A program made the translations under genes and the position numbers. DNA of 64,000 nucleotides from assembly GCA_000827265.1 (NCBI GenBank), contig KN834765.1, positions 575,590 through 639,589 on the forward strand. Reading direction: 5' to 3'. Source of the DNA: Collybiopsis luxurians FD-317 M1. Taxonomy: Eukaryota; Basidiomycota; Agaricomycetes; Agaricales; Omphalotaceae. The notes below the pieces were generated by a model. The model made no database searches. It saw only the letters and a list, made by a program, of their open reading frames with translations, and was not told the DNA's origin. Below, piece after piece: positions 37,970 through 50,600 of this stretch (positions are counted from its first letter, which is position 1; every line of letters begins with the position of its first letter).

Positions 37970-39531
37970 TCATAATTTGGACCTAGAGCCTTCCATCGCC
38001 CCGTCTTCAATCAGCCTTTGATACTCAGTGTTCGTCAAACCAAGTTCCCCGAGGATCTCCTCATTATGTTTGCCTGGTGGAAGGTGAAGTTCACCGGGCC
38101 GCGAGCCTGATGTACTCACGTTGTGGCTCGAAATTCTGGGATGAGGAGACGGATGAAGCTCTCCGGAGGATTCCAATTCGGTAGCTTCCTCCGGAGTAAA
38201 GATGGGCACTGCACACGCATCTGTACCTGTTGGCGCGGCATTGTGAGCAAAAGATCCAGTTTTACTCAAAGTGTCGAAGCCCTACTCACCCATAAAGACA
38301 GCCCCCCATTCGTCTCGAGTTCGTGTTTTAAACCCGAGCTCTAGGAATTCTTTGAGGTGGGGCCACTCTTTGCGATCATACTGGGCGGATAGATCTGGCG
38401 TCCAGCCATATCGCTGTTTGAAGTCGCCAGGGAGAGCCTCAACAAAATGCTCAATGAAGGTTGTGAAAAATTGGGGCTCTAAGCACCCCACTGACATGAA
38501 GCCGCCGTCTTTGCAGGTATAAATATTATAGAACGGCGCTCCACCATCAAGGAGATTGGTACCACGCTGTCCAGCGAAGGTACCAGTAGATGGATTCAGA
38601 CGGTGTATAATAGGAAAAGATGAGACGTATCGTGCTCCGGAGACCTGGTATATCATTTGAGAAGAGGAGAAAAGCACGAACTCGGATTTCACAGACCATA
38701 TCCGCGTTGACAACTTGTCCGTGACCGGTCGACTTGCGTTCAAGGAGTGCAAGTATGATTCCTAGGGCACAGATTAAACCTCCCCCTGCAAAGTCAGCCA
38801 GCAGGTTGAGAGGAAAGGAAGGCCGGTCCAGAGAGCCTGGAAGCATCTGACGCACGGGGTGTTGTAAGCATATATGGCTCGAAAATTTGAATCAGACTTC
38901 ACATACAGACAAAATACCGCTAAGAGCGAGATAGTTGATGTCATGACCTGAATCATCTCCAGTTGCTGTTAGGTTCAAGCGAGAATTTACGCGCACCAGC
39001 CATGTCTTTGTGCGATCCTAGCAACTTTTTTCATATTAGTCGCTCGATACCAGCATAACGATCATACCAGTCCTAGGGAACCTGCATGATACCGTGAGTG
39101 AAGCACCGCAGATACGCGACTACAAATAGTTTTACCCAACAATTCGAGCATAGATAAGTCGTTTATTCAGTCCAGACTTGCCATCTTTTCCAAGGAAAAC
39201 TTCAGGACCGAGTCCCAAACGTTCCATGACGCCTGGTCTGAATGGATCGATGAGTACGTCAGATGAAACGATGAGCTTCTTCAACACTTCGAGGCCGCTC
39301 GGGGTCTTGGGATTTATGGCGAGCGAACGTTTGTTCCGACAGAGTATATCCGAAGACGAGGAAGAAAATGGTTTGTCAATGCGAATAACTGTCGCGCCAT
39401 AATCTGCCAAAATGAGCCCTGCAAAAGGACCTGGAGCAAGCCCAGCGAACTGAGTAGAATCAGGAGGACTGGCCAGCATGTCATGTTATGAAGGTGCGTA
39501 CTTCGACTACCTTGACCCCACTCAAGGCCAT
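37970..39531 (-). CDS. AMACR: AMACR-like class III CoA enzyme, copy 2 (PTS1 SKL)
   Basis: Paralogue of the preceding gene, oriented the same way with 128 bases between them. Start [57 protein letters not shown]. The catalytic His lies in [13 protein letters not shown] and Asp in [39 protein letters not shown] and [14 protein letters not shown] follow. Before the end there is an insertion rich in Ser/Pro/His (about 25 residues) that copy 1 lacks. The C-terminus GSRSKL is a canonical PTS1, so this copy is peroxisomal. The exon pattern matches copy 1, showing tandem duplication. With the b5-ACAD it would act on 2-methyl-branched acyl-CoA; this joint role is inference. Confidence 0.88.
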
Positions 39532-39950
39532 TTCCAACGTTGCTTGTGAGGTATGAGAGAATGAGTCGGTGAGCCCATGATCGTTCAGTGGAAATACTTG
39601 ACTTCGGCGTCGGCAACTCATTTGCCGAACGTTTGACGGGCGTCAAATTTACATCTAACTTTCCAAAGTAAACACAAGACTCTGATAACCACTTCCATTC
39701 CACATTGCTCTTTACTTAGATATATCTAGAAATTAGAAACAGCAATTCCAGGTAATAGATTGTGGTTATCCTTTCTCAAACAGTTGCTGTACCTCACTAC
39801 CACGAAATACGAGTATAAAAAGGTCACATCTTCCAAATCTTATGACCTCTTCAGCCAGCGAGTGTCCCTTGCTCGACACATGCAACGGCCCGACCAAAAT
39901 GCATGAGAGCATTTAAACTCGCTGTGCGAAAGCCGTCGTCTCTCAAAGAC
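39532..39950 (+). promoter_or_regulatory. Divergent promoter region with TATA box
   Basis: The 419 bases separate the minus-strand AMACR copy 2 from the plus-strand GH79 gene. TATAAAA at 39814-39820 sits about 130 bases before the GH79 start at 39951 in plus orientation. An upstream ATG at 39903 in the same frame is less likely because it would put basic residues before the signal peptide. Confidence 0.45.
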
Positions 39951-41947
39951 ATGTCTTTCACTCTTTTGACTGGCGTAGCAACCTTGGCGGCGTTGGCATC
40001 TGCAGCCAACTTGACTTTGAAAGTTGCAGGACCTCCTTCACTCCCGGACACAGCTTCTCATGTCCTTCATCCTTCACTAGCCAGCTTCAGCTTCGAGACC
40101 GCTTTTTTCATATCATACGTGGGAAATACCACCAGCTCAAACACTCTGACCAGAGATCTCCTTGAAAATCTCAATTCTCGCATCGGCGTTCCGGCGGAGG
40201 TTCGCATTGGAGGTATTACTGCAGATTCTACAGTCTGGGATCCTTCTCTTGATACGGCTATATTCAACTTTGTGGACGACACCGGAGCACTAATCAACAC
40301 CACAATCGGGCCAGCGTTTTGGGATGCTGCACGAGAGCTTCTTCCTGAGGGCACACAAGTCACAGTTAACTTGGTGCGCCCGAATATTGTGCATGCTCGC
40401 GTTCACGACAACCTATTCTTCACACTAGAATCTAGAAAGGCTGAATTTCACGGGTGCATTGTCAATGGCTGAGTCCGCTGTGAAAGGTCTTCCGAATCAA
40501 GTCGCAGCTTTTGAGAGTGTGTATCTCAGTTGCGCTTCCACAGGCCGTTTACATTCAGCTTATCCTTAGTTGGAAATGAACCCGATCATTATTTGGATTT
40601 CACTGCTAAAAGTTACTCGGATATTTGGGAGGTGACTAATTTAATCCTTGTTCATTTTCTATTCATTAGCTCGCATATAGCCGTGGTCCAAAAATATTTC
40701 TAGAGCCCTCGACTTTACCACCCCAAAATTCCAGCTTGCAGCTACAGCGGACGACCCTCTCTGGCCGTACAACACCCCAGCTGCGAACGCTCAGCTCGAT
40801 TGTGTCAGCGCCCTCGCTGCCGGAGCTGATAACGCCTCTACAGCTGAGTGGTGTTCGGAGCACACATACCAATATAGCGTAAGTAATACGAGGTCATTAC
40901 ACAAGAAATGAAAATTGATATTCAAGCTGTAGGTGTGCGATCCAACTAGAGCTGCTGTCGCTACTCTTCCCAACCTAGTGAGAAATAGATTTTTTCCCTT
41001 AATGATTCATTCTATATATGAACCTCGCAGGTCAACCATACTCGTCTGGCGGAATATCTTGACTTGTGGCAACCCCGTATAATATCCGTACGCGAGCAAC
41101 TTGGATCGCAAGCATTTGTGATAGGTAAATGCATTCTCAGGTCGAGAAGTCAGGTACATGCACTGATTTGATGTCAAAGGTGAATTCAATTCTGTCTCTT
41201 GTTCGGGACACGACAATGTGAGCAACACATTCGGGCAAGCCTTGTGGCTACTTGACACAACCTTATATGCGGCTTCCATCAACGTTTCTCGACTGTATAT
41301 TCATCAAGGAGGCCCGCTCGCCCTTCAAAGTGCCACGCAACTCAACAAGGGCGGTTTCAGTTTTTATGATCTGTGGTAAGTGCACTGTAAGCGTTCCGAG
41401 AATGATGGCGGGACGATCACGTCCACTGTCCAGGTACCCGATTGAGAACTTGAATGGGCCCGTGCAAGTGTTTCCAGCTTATTCTGCATATCTTTTCGTT
41501 GCAGAAGCTATTGGAACCTCCAGAACCTTGCAAATTGCCAACCTTTATCCCGGAAGGCAAGCAAATGGATCCAGCATCACCACTGCCGGGGGCGATACTA
41601 CGCAAGGGCAGCTCGTTGTTTATGGCTTCTGGGATGATTTACAGCCATCCGGCTCTAGGTTTCCAACAAAACTCGCCCTCCTTAATCTTCAAATATTTAA
41701 CGAGACTCAGGAAGAAACGAGACCAGCCGCGTCGTTCGACATCTCATCTCTGTTGCCTAACCCTGAAACTATAATTACCATTCGTCGGCTGCAGGCCCCG
41801 GGAGCCGATACCAAGTTGGCCAACGTAACTACGTGGGCAGGTCAAACCTTTGAAAATGGAACGGCGAGTGGTACGATCGTAGAGGAACGGGTTCAAGGCG
41901 GAATGGTGACGGTCGAGGCGTCGAGCGCTGCATTGATAATTTTGTAA
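39951..41947 (+). CDS. Secreted GH79 (beta-glucuronidase/heparanase-like) glycoside hydrolase
   Basis: Probable secreted enzyme removing glucuronic acid from arabinogalactan or similar glycans. A signal peptide starts at 39951 (MSFTLLTGVATLAALASA). The core shows LHPSLASFSFETAFFISYVG, PAEVRIGGITADS and GPAFWDAARELL. After introns the acid/base lies in LVGNEPDHYLDFTAKSYS and the nucleophile in FVIGEFNSVSC, the two glutamates expected in clan GH-A. NVSRLYIHQGG, FYDLWYPIENLNGPVQVFP and the C-terminal beta domain (LVVYGFWDD, FDISSLLPNPETIITIRRL) follow. About eight exons; the first intron (TTG|GTGCGC...CACTAG|AAT) is needed to reach LSMAESAVKGLP. Many N-glycosylation sites. The GH79 family call is strong, substrate open. 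Confidence 0.85.
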
Positions 41948-42157
41948 AATTTGTAGTGTAAAAGTAGCCCCTTTCTATCAATCGTCGTTGATTTGATCTG
42001 CAGGTCGTCATAGTTTCGAGCCATAATGGAACGATTAAACATAAAACAAGGTTTTGGACGCGAATAATTGTCTTTCAACCTTGTATACTCCTTTCAAAAT
42101 TTTTCGCTGGACTCCTAGTCCAGTCATTCCTTTCCCTCCGACACTCCTTTGTCCATA

Positions 42158-43179
42158 ATGCCTTCCGTTCTTCCTAGAAACGAGACGACTTCGAACGACG
42201 ATGATAATTCTTCCACACTGAGTCCTGTCTATATCGCTGGCATTGCTCTCATTAGCGCCATAGTGCTCGGCGTGGCCATTTGGCTCACTGTCAGGCAACT
42301 TCGTGTTCGTGTTAGGCGTAAGCGTGAAAGTGCTCGAGGTGCTGCTTTCCTTTCAGTGCGTGGCGTAGTCAACGACGAAAAGAAAGAGGATTTACCAGAG
42401 TCAGTTTGAATCAATTTTTTTTGTTACGGTGATTGACAAGGGACATGTTCAGATATGTGCATCCAGTAAAAGGCACCTTCTCTCGCGACCAACTCACCAA
42501 ATCCGTCGTCCTTCCTGATAAGGTTCTCATTCGTCCCTCGGCTTCAGCTTCCCCCGCAGAAATCATAGATTACCACCGCCAATCCGGCAACTTTCCTCAA
42601 CCTTCTTTGAAACATTCTCCATTTTCATTCGCTCTCAATGCTGCCGAAGGGGCATCGCGTCCATTTTCAGGCGCCAACAGGGGATCTTGGGTCTCGTTTT
42701 TGAGCGCATCTGGGTCTGGCCCCAGTCGTTTTTCCGTCATCTCATCAGCCTCTTCAGTCGAATCGACAAACGGGACCGTCAGAAAAATTCGCCAGTTGTT
42801 CAATCCTATCCTTCCCGACGAGCTCCTAGTAACAGCCGGTGAAAAGCTTGCAAGTGTCATTTTTTCAGTTTTCTTACGCAACACAAGGGGGACTGATGTT
42901 AGCCTTTTATAGCATGTTCTTCAATCATTTGATGACGGATGGTGCGTAGTCGCCAGGGAGAACGGCAATACTTTTGTCCAAGCCAAATCCTTGTTCAAGC
43001 AACCCGAACCGTCGAACAACATGGAAGTAGGAGTTGTGCCTGCGTGGTGTTTCCTCAAACCCGTTGTTGGCTTGAAAGGCGAACGGCCGATACGTAGCAG
43101 CAGTCTAGGTATCACTGTCCAGATGGAAGGCCCAGGCTTTTCCTCCAGGGAAGAGATCATTTCGTGGTCCAACTTTTGA
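42158..43179 (+). CDS. Single-pass membrane protein with C-terminal SH3 domain
   Basis: Three exons: 42158-42399, 42453-42849 and 42913-43179. The short N-terminus is Asn/Asp/Ser-rich; a membrane helix follows at about 24-45 (VYIAGIALISAIVLGVAIWL), then a strongly basic stop RQLRVRVRRKRESAR. The middle is Ser-rich with PAEIIDYHRQSGNFPQPSL. The SH3 domain begins VRKIRQLFNPILPDELLVTA and crosses intron 2 into VLQSFDDGWCVVARENGNTF, ending VGVVPAWCFLKPV. Intron 2 uses a GC donor (GCAAGT at 42850); no GT donor keeps the frame. SH3 domains bind proline motifs and suggest a link between membrane and actin or polarity machinery. Similar TM-SH3 proteins occur across mushrooms without names. Not the Sho1 osmosensor, which has four helices. 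Confidence 0.72.
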
Positions 43180-43701
43180 AAATCGACAACGTCCTCACCC
43201 ATTCCACTATACCCTCACCTTCCGACCTCTTTTTCCCCCCCTAATTTAGAGCTACCGCCTTTTGAAATTCCTGGTAGCCTTGGTCGTTCAGTTTTTTTTA
43301 CCTTCTTTCACGCTCTCGCCAGTTTCGAGTACGTGTTCGTCATCTTGCTTTGCAAACTTCTGCCCGGAGCAAACCAATTTATTACCTGTGGAGATTGTAT
43401 ATTGTTGTAATTCTTGTCACATCGTTGTTGGTAGATTGCTGTGTTTGAGGCATCTTCACCGAAATGTTACATGCATTTGCTTTTACTGTCCGGTATTCTC
43501 AATGAGCTCGCGTTGGCAAGGATAGACATCAAAATCTTATAAATCAAGTCGAACAATCATTGCTATAGTTTACTATGGATGAGTAGTAGTTAATGAACGT
43601 AGAATACTGTTGTCTGTAAAGATCAAAGTGCCAATAATAAGCAAATTTCTGGGTATCCGAACAGGATGTCTCGTACTTCTTGGACACATTAGTTGAACGA
43701 T
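43180..43701. other. Convergent 3' region
   Basis: T-rich sequence with an open but motif-free frame at 43262-43525; most likely 3' UTRs of the SH3 gene and the secreted protein gene. Confidence 0.35.
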
Positions 43702-44028
43702 CTAACCGCCGATGACAGCGCAGGTTTGGTACTGGTTCTGGCAGCAACCACCAGAGCAAGCTAATGAGACGCATTAGGGCACACGGGAGACCTCCAATCA
43801 TAAATTACACTTACTGCCGGTATACATGAAATCCTCCGACGTGCACCAGTTGCACTCGTTGGACGAGGCGACTCCTCCGCAAACAGCTTTACGGACGGCG
43901 AGGGCGTTCGAGACATCACTACCATCAGCGATGGGAGGTCCACCGATTTTGCCACAGTTGGCGTTGTATTCGGCGGTAACGAGCGTAGTGAGCGAGATCA
44001 CAAGGAAGAAGATGGATTTAGAAAACAT
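43702..44028 (-). CDS. Small secreted cysteine-rich protein
   Basis: A 90-residue product in two exons. MFSKSIFFLVISLTTLVTA is a clear signal peptide. The mature part of about 71 residues has eight cysteines, including NECNWC and GTCSGGCC, an even number that would allow four disulfides. The intron (A|GTAAGT...CATTAG) joins MYTG to TCSGG. The start at 44028 was preferred to an upstream ATG because it places the signal peptide first. I do not recognise the family; it is not a hydrophobin since the spacing lacks the two CC pairs. Small secreted proteins of this kind are abundant in mushrooms with roles in wall surface or host contact, so no function is claimed. Confidence 0.65.
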
Positions 44029-44697
44029 GGCGGAAGGTAAGAATATATAAGATCGTTTGTGAGGTAGAACAGGCCGCCTAAGGGGAACTGGGATTTCTTG
44101 GTAGGAAGTGTGCATTGTACTTATAGCATTTCATGGCGATAATCATCTATCGGTTTCGGATATTAAATTTGTCCTCTCTCTAATACTGCGCGAATCTGAT
44201 ATGTATCTGGCTTGCCTGGATTGAGTCCCTGGCTTTACATTTTTCACGCCAGTTAGTGTCATTGCCGGTGTGCTTCCAGCATCGCGCCAAAAGAGAAGAA
44301 AGAAGATAGAGGTGTTAGTATCATCCAGAGGCAAAGGGGATTGCAGATCTATTGGTGGAATGTACATTGGGGTAGGGTGTGGGGATTGGTTTTAACGAGC
44401 CGCGCCTTGTTGGAGCGGGTGTCGAGATGAAACCGCGTAAGGATTGTGCCGAGTTTTGCATTTCCAAGGATCTCTGTCGCGACCACGACCCTAGCAGTGT
44501 CAATAGAACGATACCTAAGGAAGTTAACCGCCAAAGCTCGATATTCCATCTTGTCCATCTTGTCCATTTTGCACATCTTGCAATTGACACTCTGGGACGC
44601 CAAAGGCCATAAGCACGAAAACTGTATCTTACATAGAGTGTACAAGAGATAAAATACCCTACATCGTTTAACCTTGACAAAACAAGACCTCTCCAAA
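44029..44697. other. Spacer downstream of BRR2
   Basis: About 670 bases holding the promoter of the secreted protein gene and the 3' end of BRR2. A curious run near 44546-44574 repeats CTTGTCCAT (ATCTTGTCCATCTTGTCCAT). Frames here are shadows; no gene called. Confidence 0.4.
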
Positions 44698-47600
44698 TTA
44701 CTCTTCCATAGCGTCGCTGTCACTTTCATCACTATCGTCTTCGTCCTCACCCTCTGCAACATCAAGCTCTCCCAAACCAATATCGTGATCCGCTCCGACA
44801 TAAGAATCACAAATAACATACAGCTTCAGGGAATGTTTCCCTTTCGGTAATGTGAACTCCAACTTGTTGACCAACGTTTTATTGACCGTGACGCGCTTGA
44901 TGACCAGTAGTTGTCGAGTTGAGGGTTCGCCGACGACCAACCACCAATTTACCATCTTTTTCGTGGGGTAATACGGAGCGACAACCGTTTGATCGTCAGC
45001 GTCGTCATCTTCGTCGACGTCACGGCTAAGCGTGACTTGTAACAGTATGGGTGCGCCAGCAGTGTAGTCACCTTTTACTAGTTCGTGGGAGACATCGAGA
45101 GAAGGATAAGAGTTGACGAAGGCTGCGACGTCTTGCATTTGAGCGTTGGTCATTTGCAGCAACGCTGTCCGCTTATCATCTTCCATGTCCATAACATCAT
45201 AGACACTATCAACTCCCGCATCGGTACACCTCTTGATCACCTCTGACTCAAAGTGTGGAATTTGTTTCAAAGGCGAATCCCTATCCCATAAAGCCTGGAC
45301 ACACATTTGCGCCAAGTCCATTGCGCTCAGGGCATTTAACCATGCATTGGAAGACAGCACATCGACGCAAGCTGAGAGAAGGTTAAGCACCTTCTCGAGA
45401 ATGAGCCTTTGGTCGGCGACGAGGTCGGCTGGGAGTTGAATGCGACTGAAGTGCGCTTGCAGGAGGAGGAAGGTTTTGAAGTGAGGGGATTCATAATTGA
45501 CAGATGAAGCATCGAGTTTAACGGGAAGACGGTCGTAAAGTCGACGAAGAAGGACGTCTTCGTGTCGACGGATGGGGACAATTTCGAATTCGGCGGAAGA
45601 AGAGACAACCTCAAGGAGGCCTCGGAGTTTCGTGCGTTCTTTGAGAGAGAGGGTGTAGACCTCGACAGTGACATCTGCATAATCTTTCAGTATACGTCCG
45701 AGAGTAGAGAATAGAAGCTCGTACAGGAAATGTTATAATATGCTGCAATCATACCCAGGTTGAGAGGGCTGACTTCGTCTGACTCGTCCTCTACAGAGAG
45801 AATTAGAAAGGTTTGCGCTTGTGAGAAAGGGTTAGAGCATACCGATAGCAATACACTTCGAGTTCGTCAAATCGGTCAAAGTAGTTTCGACAAGCTCCGA
45901 CAGGTGCTCCGAAAGATGCTGATGACTGACATTGTGGAGGTTGTAGTAGTTGGGGTTTTGTGTCATCCGGCGGTAAAAGTATGTCCAAGTCAAGATATCC
46001 TGTAGACATCCGTTAGTTACGACAATATCGCAGAAAAAGTCTCTCAACCCACCATCGCATCCTGCTTGTTCTCAATCGTCTTCACCGCGATTTCGGCCAA
46101 AAAGTAATCATGTAACATTGCGGTTAGATGACTCTCTATGGGCAACCCTTCCGCTAAAAACTTCTTGTAAAAGTCTTTTTTAGTCTGTTGGCACATCAAA
46201 ACACAACGACTGCGCTCGTCTTCTCTGGGGCGACACGCTCGGCCAATCATCTGCAAGACATCCATAACAGGATAGTCTATGTATCGATGTTCTTTGCCTT
46301 CGTAGTATTGAACACCCATAATAATGGTCATGTAGCAGGAGACAGGGAGGGACCAGGCCGTGTCCTAAAGGGGTCAGAAGTATGAGTTAGCTATCAGGGA
46401 GAAATGGGAAGTTTCATTACCTTCGATGCAACCAGAACCTGCACAGCACCACTTTCGAATAGCCTTTGCACAATCCTTTTGTCTTGCTTACTCAGAGCCT
46501 CATGAAAATACCCCACCCCATGCCTCAGCGTCTCCTTTAAGCCTTCATCCGCCAAACGTTCCAAATGTACCTCCAAATCCTCAACATCTACATGCAAAAA
46601 CCTATCCGCCTTTTCCTCGGCCGCTGCATGTACAAGTAAATCATCCACTGTCAGCTGACACTGCTTTCTCGACGGGACAAATATGATGACCGGCTTGGAA
46701 GGAGCATATTCCGAGATAGCGAGATATGCAGGTTTGGACATTGCGAGCATGAGCGAGGGGAAATGAGTTATAGAGAAGGACTGGAGGTGGATGTCCATAT
46801 CCAGCGGTCTCGCACTGGGTGAAAAGTTGAATATCGCATGAGAAGGAACGCCTATCCACTCCCCTAGATCCCTCGCATTGGCCAAACTAACACCCAGTGC
46901 GACGATTCGTGTTTTCAATTCCGTTTGCGCGGAAACGTATCGTGTACGGGAGAGGATGACCTCGTACGTGGGACCCACTTCGCCTCCTACGAGGTGCACT
47001 TCGTCGGCGATCAGTAGTGCGACAGTTTGCACGTTTTTGCGTTGGCGCCAACGGCGCGAGAGCACGTCCCATTGAGATGGTGTACAAATTATAACGTCGC
47101 CTTTTTCTAACAGCCGCAAGTCGGCCGTAGTTTCACCCGTCAAAGCGACGATTTCCTTGCCACCTTGAACCGAACCAAACTTCGCCTTCCATTCCTGCAC
47201 TCGCATATCCACCATCTCTTGGAACGGTTCAATGCACACTGCTCGACCACGAGTGCGTTTTGACCAGAGACGGAGAAGAGCAAATTCCGCGCAGATAGTT
47301 TTGCCTGAGCCCGTAGGAGCACCGATGAAGACGTTTTCATCGGAGGTGTATAGGGCCTGGAACACCTGCGTTTGGATTTTGTTGAACGTCTCGATCCTAT
47401 ACCCGCTCTCCTCATCCTCATAGATCCTCTCAAACTCTTTATTGTGCAGGGCGCTCAATGGCAGAGGCTGCAAGTCCAGCAAGGGAGTTGGCGAGGGGAA
47501 TTTCTCCGGCAGAATCAGATGTTTAAAGCTGATAGGCAGTCTCGTCTCGGCATGTAACCATCTATCCGAGATAACGGAGATGTAGTAGTTCGGCGGAACA

Positions 47601-50600
47601 GGGGAGTCGAACATCGGGACGCTGAAAGTGACGGTATGCTCGTCTTCAGCGTACCGTTGGAGGAGGAGGAAGGTATCGTGGTAGAGGATGACCTCGCCGT
47701 CAACATCTTCGACGAGGATATGGAACGATTCGGAAGAAGAGTGAATCTTTTCGTCCCAGCGGAAGTCGGGAGTTATGGAAAGTTCGATCCGGAGGAGGGA
47801 GCGGGTGATAGGTTGGACTTGAGCGGTTAATCTGTGCGCCAGTCAGCGAACCAAAATTAAATCGGGAAGTAGATTGGCACTTACTGTAACTTGGGGAAGC
47901 TATGCACAAGCCTATGCACGAGCCTCCCGGCGTTTTGCAAATTAATGAGTTCACCAATTTCTGGAGGACTCTAAACAAATATGTCAGTAACAGCCGTAAA
48001 AATTACCGATAAAAATCAATCCGCTAAGCAGATCACAGCAAGCGAGATAGAGAATAGAAACAGAAAATACCTACCAAATCGAAATACCGATACCAAGGGA
48101 ACTGTTTGCCTTCCGCTTTTCGTATAACCTCCGCCGGAACACCTTTGAATTGACGAAGTGGCGTCATTGAACCCCACCTGCAGGCGAATTAAGAAGCAGG
48201 TTCGGATTTAGATTGGCGGGGACACTCACATCCTTTTCTCGACCATCTTACACAAATCCAGCGCCGCCTTGGCGGGAACCGCCCACCCTCGCTTTAGACA
48301 GATCTCAAACATGGCACGGATGATTCGGCCAGCAGATTGTTGGACAAACACCATGTCAGCGAGTAGAACAAATCCTATAAGCGACATAAGAAATTTTTGC
48401 CAAAACAAATTTCCGCTGATGCGTGAAACGTACCATCAAGTTTGAGTTGTGAGATATATGCCTGTAACAGCACATTGATCTTCGCTGCCGGTTCTTCTAC
48501 GGATTCTTTCACTGGTATGGGTACACGTTCGAGGAGCTTGGCGAGTTCCAGTTTTTCTTCTTGGCGGACCGGAATCAACCTGAACTCCTCGCTCAGCGCA
48601 AACACCCTACACAACTCCAACATTCCCATTGTTGGACGAAGGTGTCGGTTGTAGGTAAGCATGGAGTTGTAGGTCACATAATAATGAGAGGCAATTTTAC
48701 CTGAAAATGAGAAAGGTAAGGGTTAGTCATTTGCTGTTCAGGGAACGGAAAAAAGACGCAAAGAGAAATTGAGTATAAATCTAGAGTTGTTGGAGCAGAA
48801 GGGAATCGATGGAAAGAGCAGAAATTGGACTCACCCAACTCGGTGCTGACCAACGCTCCCGTTGTCCGGTTATACTTCACCAATTGCGCCTTTTCGAGAA
48901 GTACAGCCGCCGAATGAATGAGGTCAGACCGCTTCTGCAGGAGGGTGGGATCCGAAGGAGAAAGATAATCGGAAGAAACGGAGTAGAGGGAGGGTGACTT
49001 GAGCATGCGGATGTATCTGAAAGGAAACATTAGCAGCGAGCAATGAGGGAAACCAATAATACTAACAGATACGTCCAACCCAACCAATCCACCCCTTCCT
49101 CCCTGTTCCTTATTGTCCCTAACACAATCTCGGCATTCAAGGAGTCGACCATGCGGGAGATAAGCTGAGATTCAATTGGCAGTTGAGAGTGAAGGAGGGA
49201 GAGGTAATACTGAAGTTCAGAGTGGGAGGTTATGATGATTCCTTCACCTGGAAGGGGCAACGGTACAGTGGATTGAAGTATTGAGAGGGGAGTGAAAAGA
49301 CCGGAAGTGCAATACGCGCAAGGGATGAAAGAAAACAAGGGGCGAGAGGAGGACAAGAGAAGATAACATACGTCAGTGAGCTGGAGATAAATTCAGAAAA
49401 AAGCAAAAACGGACCGTAGGTATCATACTGCGGCCTCCCGGCCCTCCCCAACATCTGCAACACATCCTGAGGGGAAAGCTCTGTCCATCTCCCTTTCGTA
49501 GGATCATAAATCTGTGTCCCTTTAATAATAACGGTATGCGCCGGCAGGTTGACACCCCACGCCAACGTAGCCGTGCATACCAACACCTTCAGCGCACCAT
49601 CTGCAAACAACTCTTCCACCAGTCCTCTATCTTCCTTGCTCATTCCGGCGTGATGGATTCCGATTCCGAATGGAAGGAGGTCTTTGAGTATGGAATCACG
49701 GACGTTCCCCGCCTCCTCATTCAAGATTTCTCTGGTTGCGCCCGAATCTGAAGAACGAACGAAGTGCGTAATATCATCTGTGGAAGCGCCGCTGGACGCG
49801 GTAGTTCCATCTGCAGAGGTTGTTTCCCCCAACGCAGTGTCACGCAGGTATCGCGCGGTTTTCCCAGTTTCTTTCCGAGAATGAACGAATACGAGTACTT
49901 GATTCCCGCTCTTGAGGGTCTATGGAAAAATGTTTTCAGAACCAGGGAGATGTGCAGCTATGAGACGCGACTCACCTCTAGCGTCTTTTCGTAGCATACT
50001 TGGTTCGTAACCTGATACCTCTTGATAGCTTTTTTCTCCGTGATACCAATGAACTGCGTTTGTAATGCACATGGACGGTACGAGGAATCAAAATAGAACA
50101 AGCCTTTCGTTGACGGATTTGCGGCCGTAGATCCTGACGTATCGATGCCCAAGAAGCGCGCCACATCGACATAATTGGGAAGCGTAGCTGACAATCCAAC
50201 GAGACGAACAGGATTACCCGTCGCGGAAGCGTGACGGCGAGTACGAGAGATGACGCTTTCGAGAACGGGTCCACGGTCGTCGTGAAGTAAATGAATCTCA
50301 TCCACTATCAGAAGACGTACGAGGTTAGTGTATGAAGAGTCGGTCGCCTTTCGCGTTATGACATCCCATTTCTCGGGGGTTGTTACTATGATCTGTTTAG
50401 GAAAAAGGATGTCAGTCATTGAACTATTGCTCAGGGAGAATAATATGTATACCTGCGTCTCAGCAATCTGCGCCTTTGTCAACTGCGAATCTCCAGTCAA
50501 CTCTGCTACCTTTACCCCATAGGCAGATGTAAGACGGGAAGTAAAGTTCCCGACCATTTCTTGGACAAGAGCTTTCATTGGAGCAACGTAGATTATTTTG

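Noticed and set aside
44349..44819. 156-residue minus frame overlapping the BRR2 end
   Set aside because: Another frame of the BRR2 last exon plus 3' region; BRR2 frame is secure.
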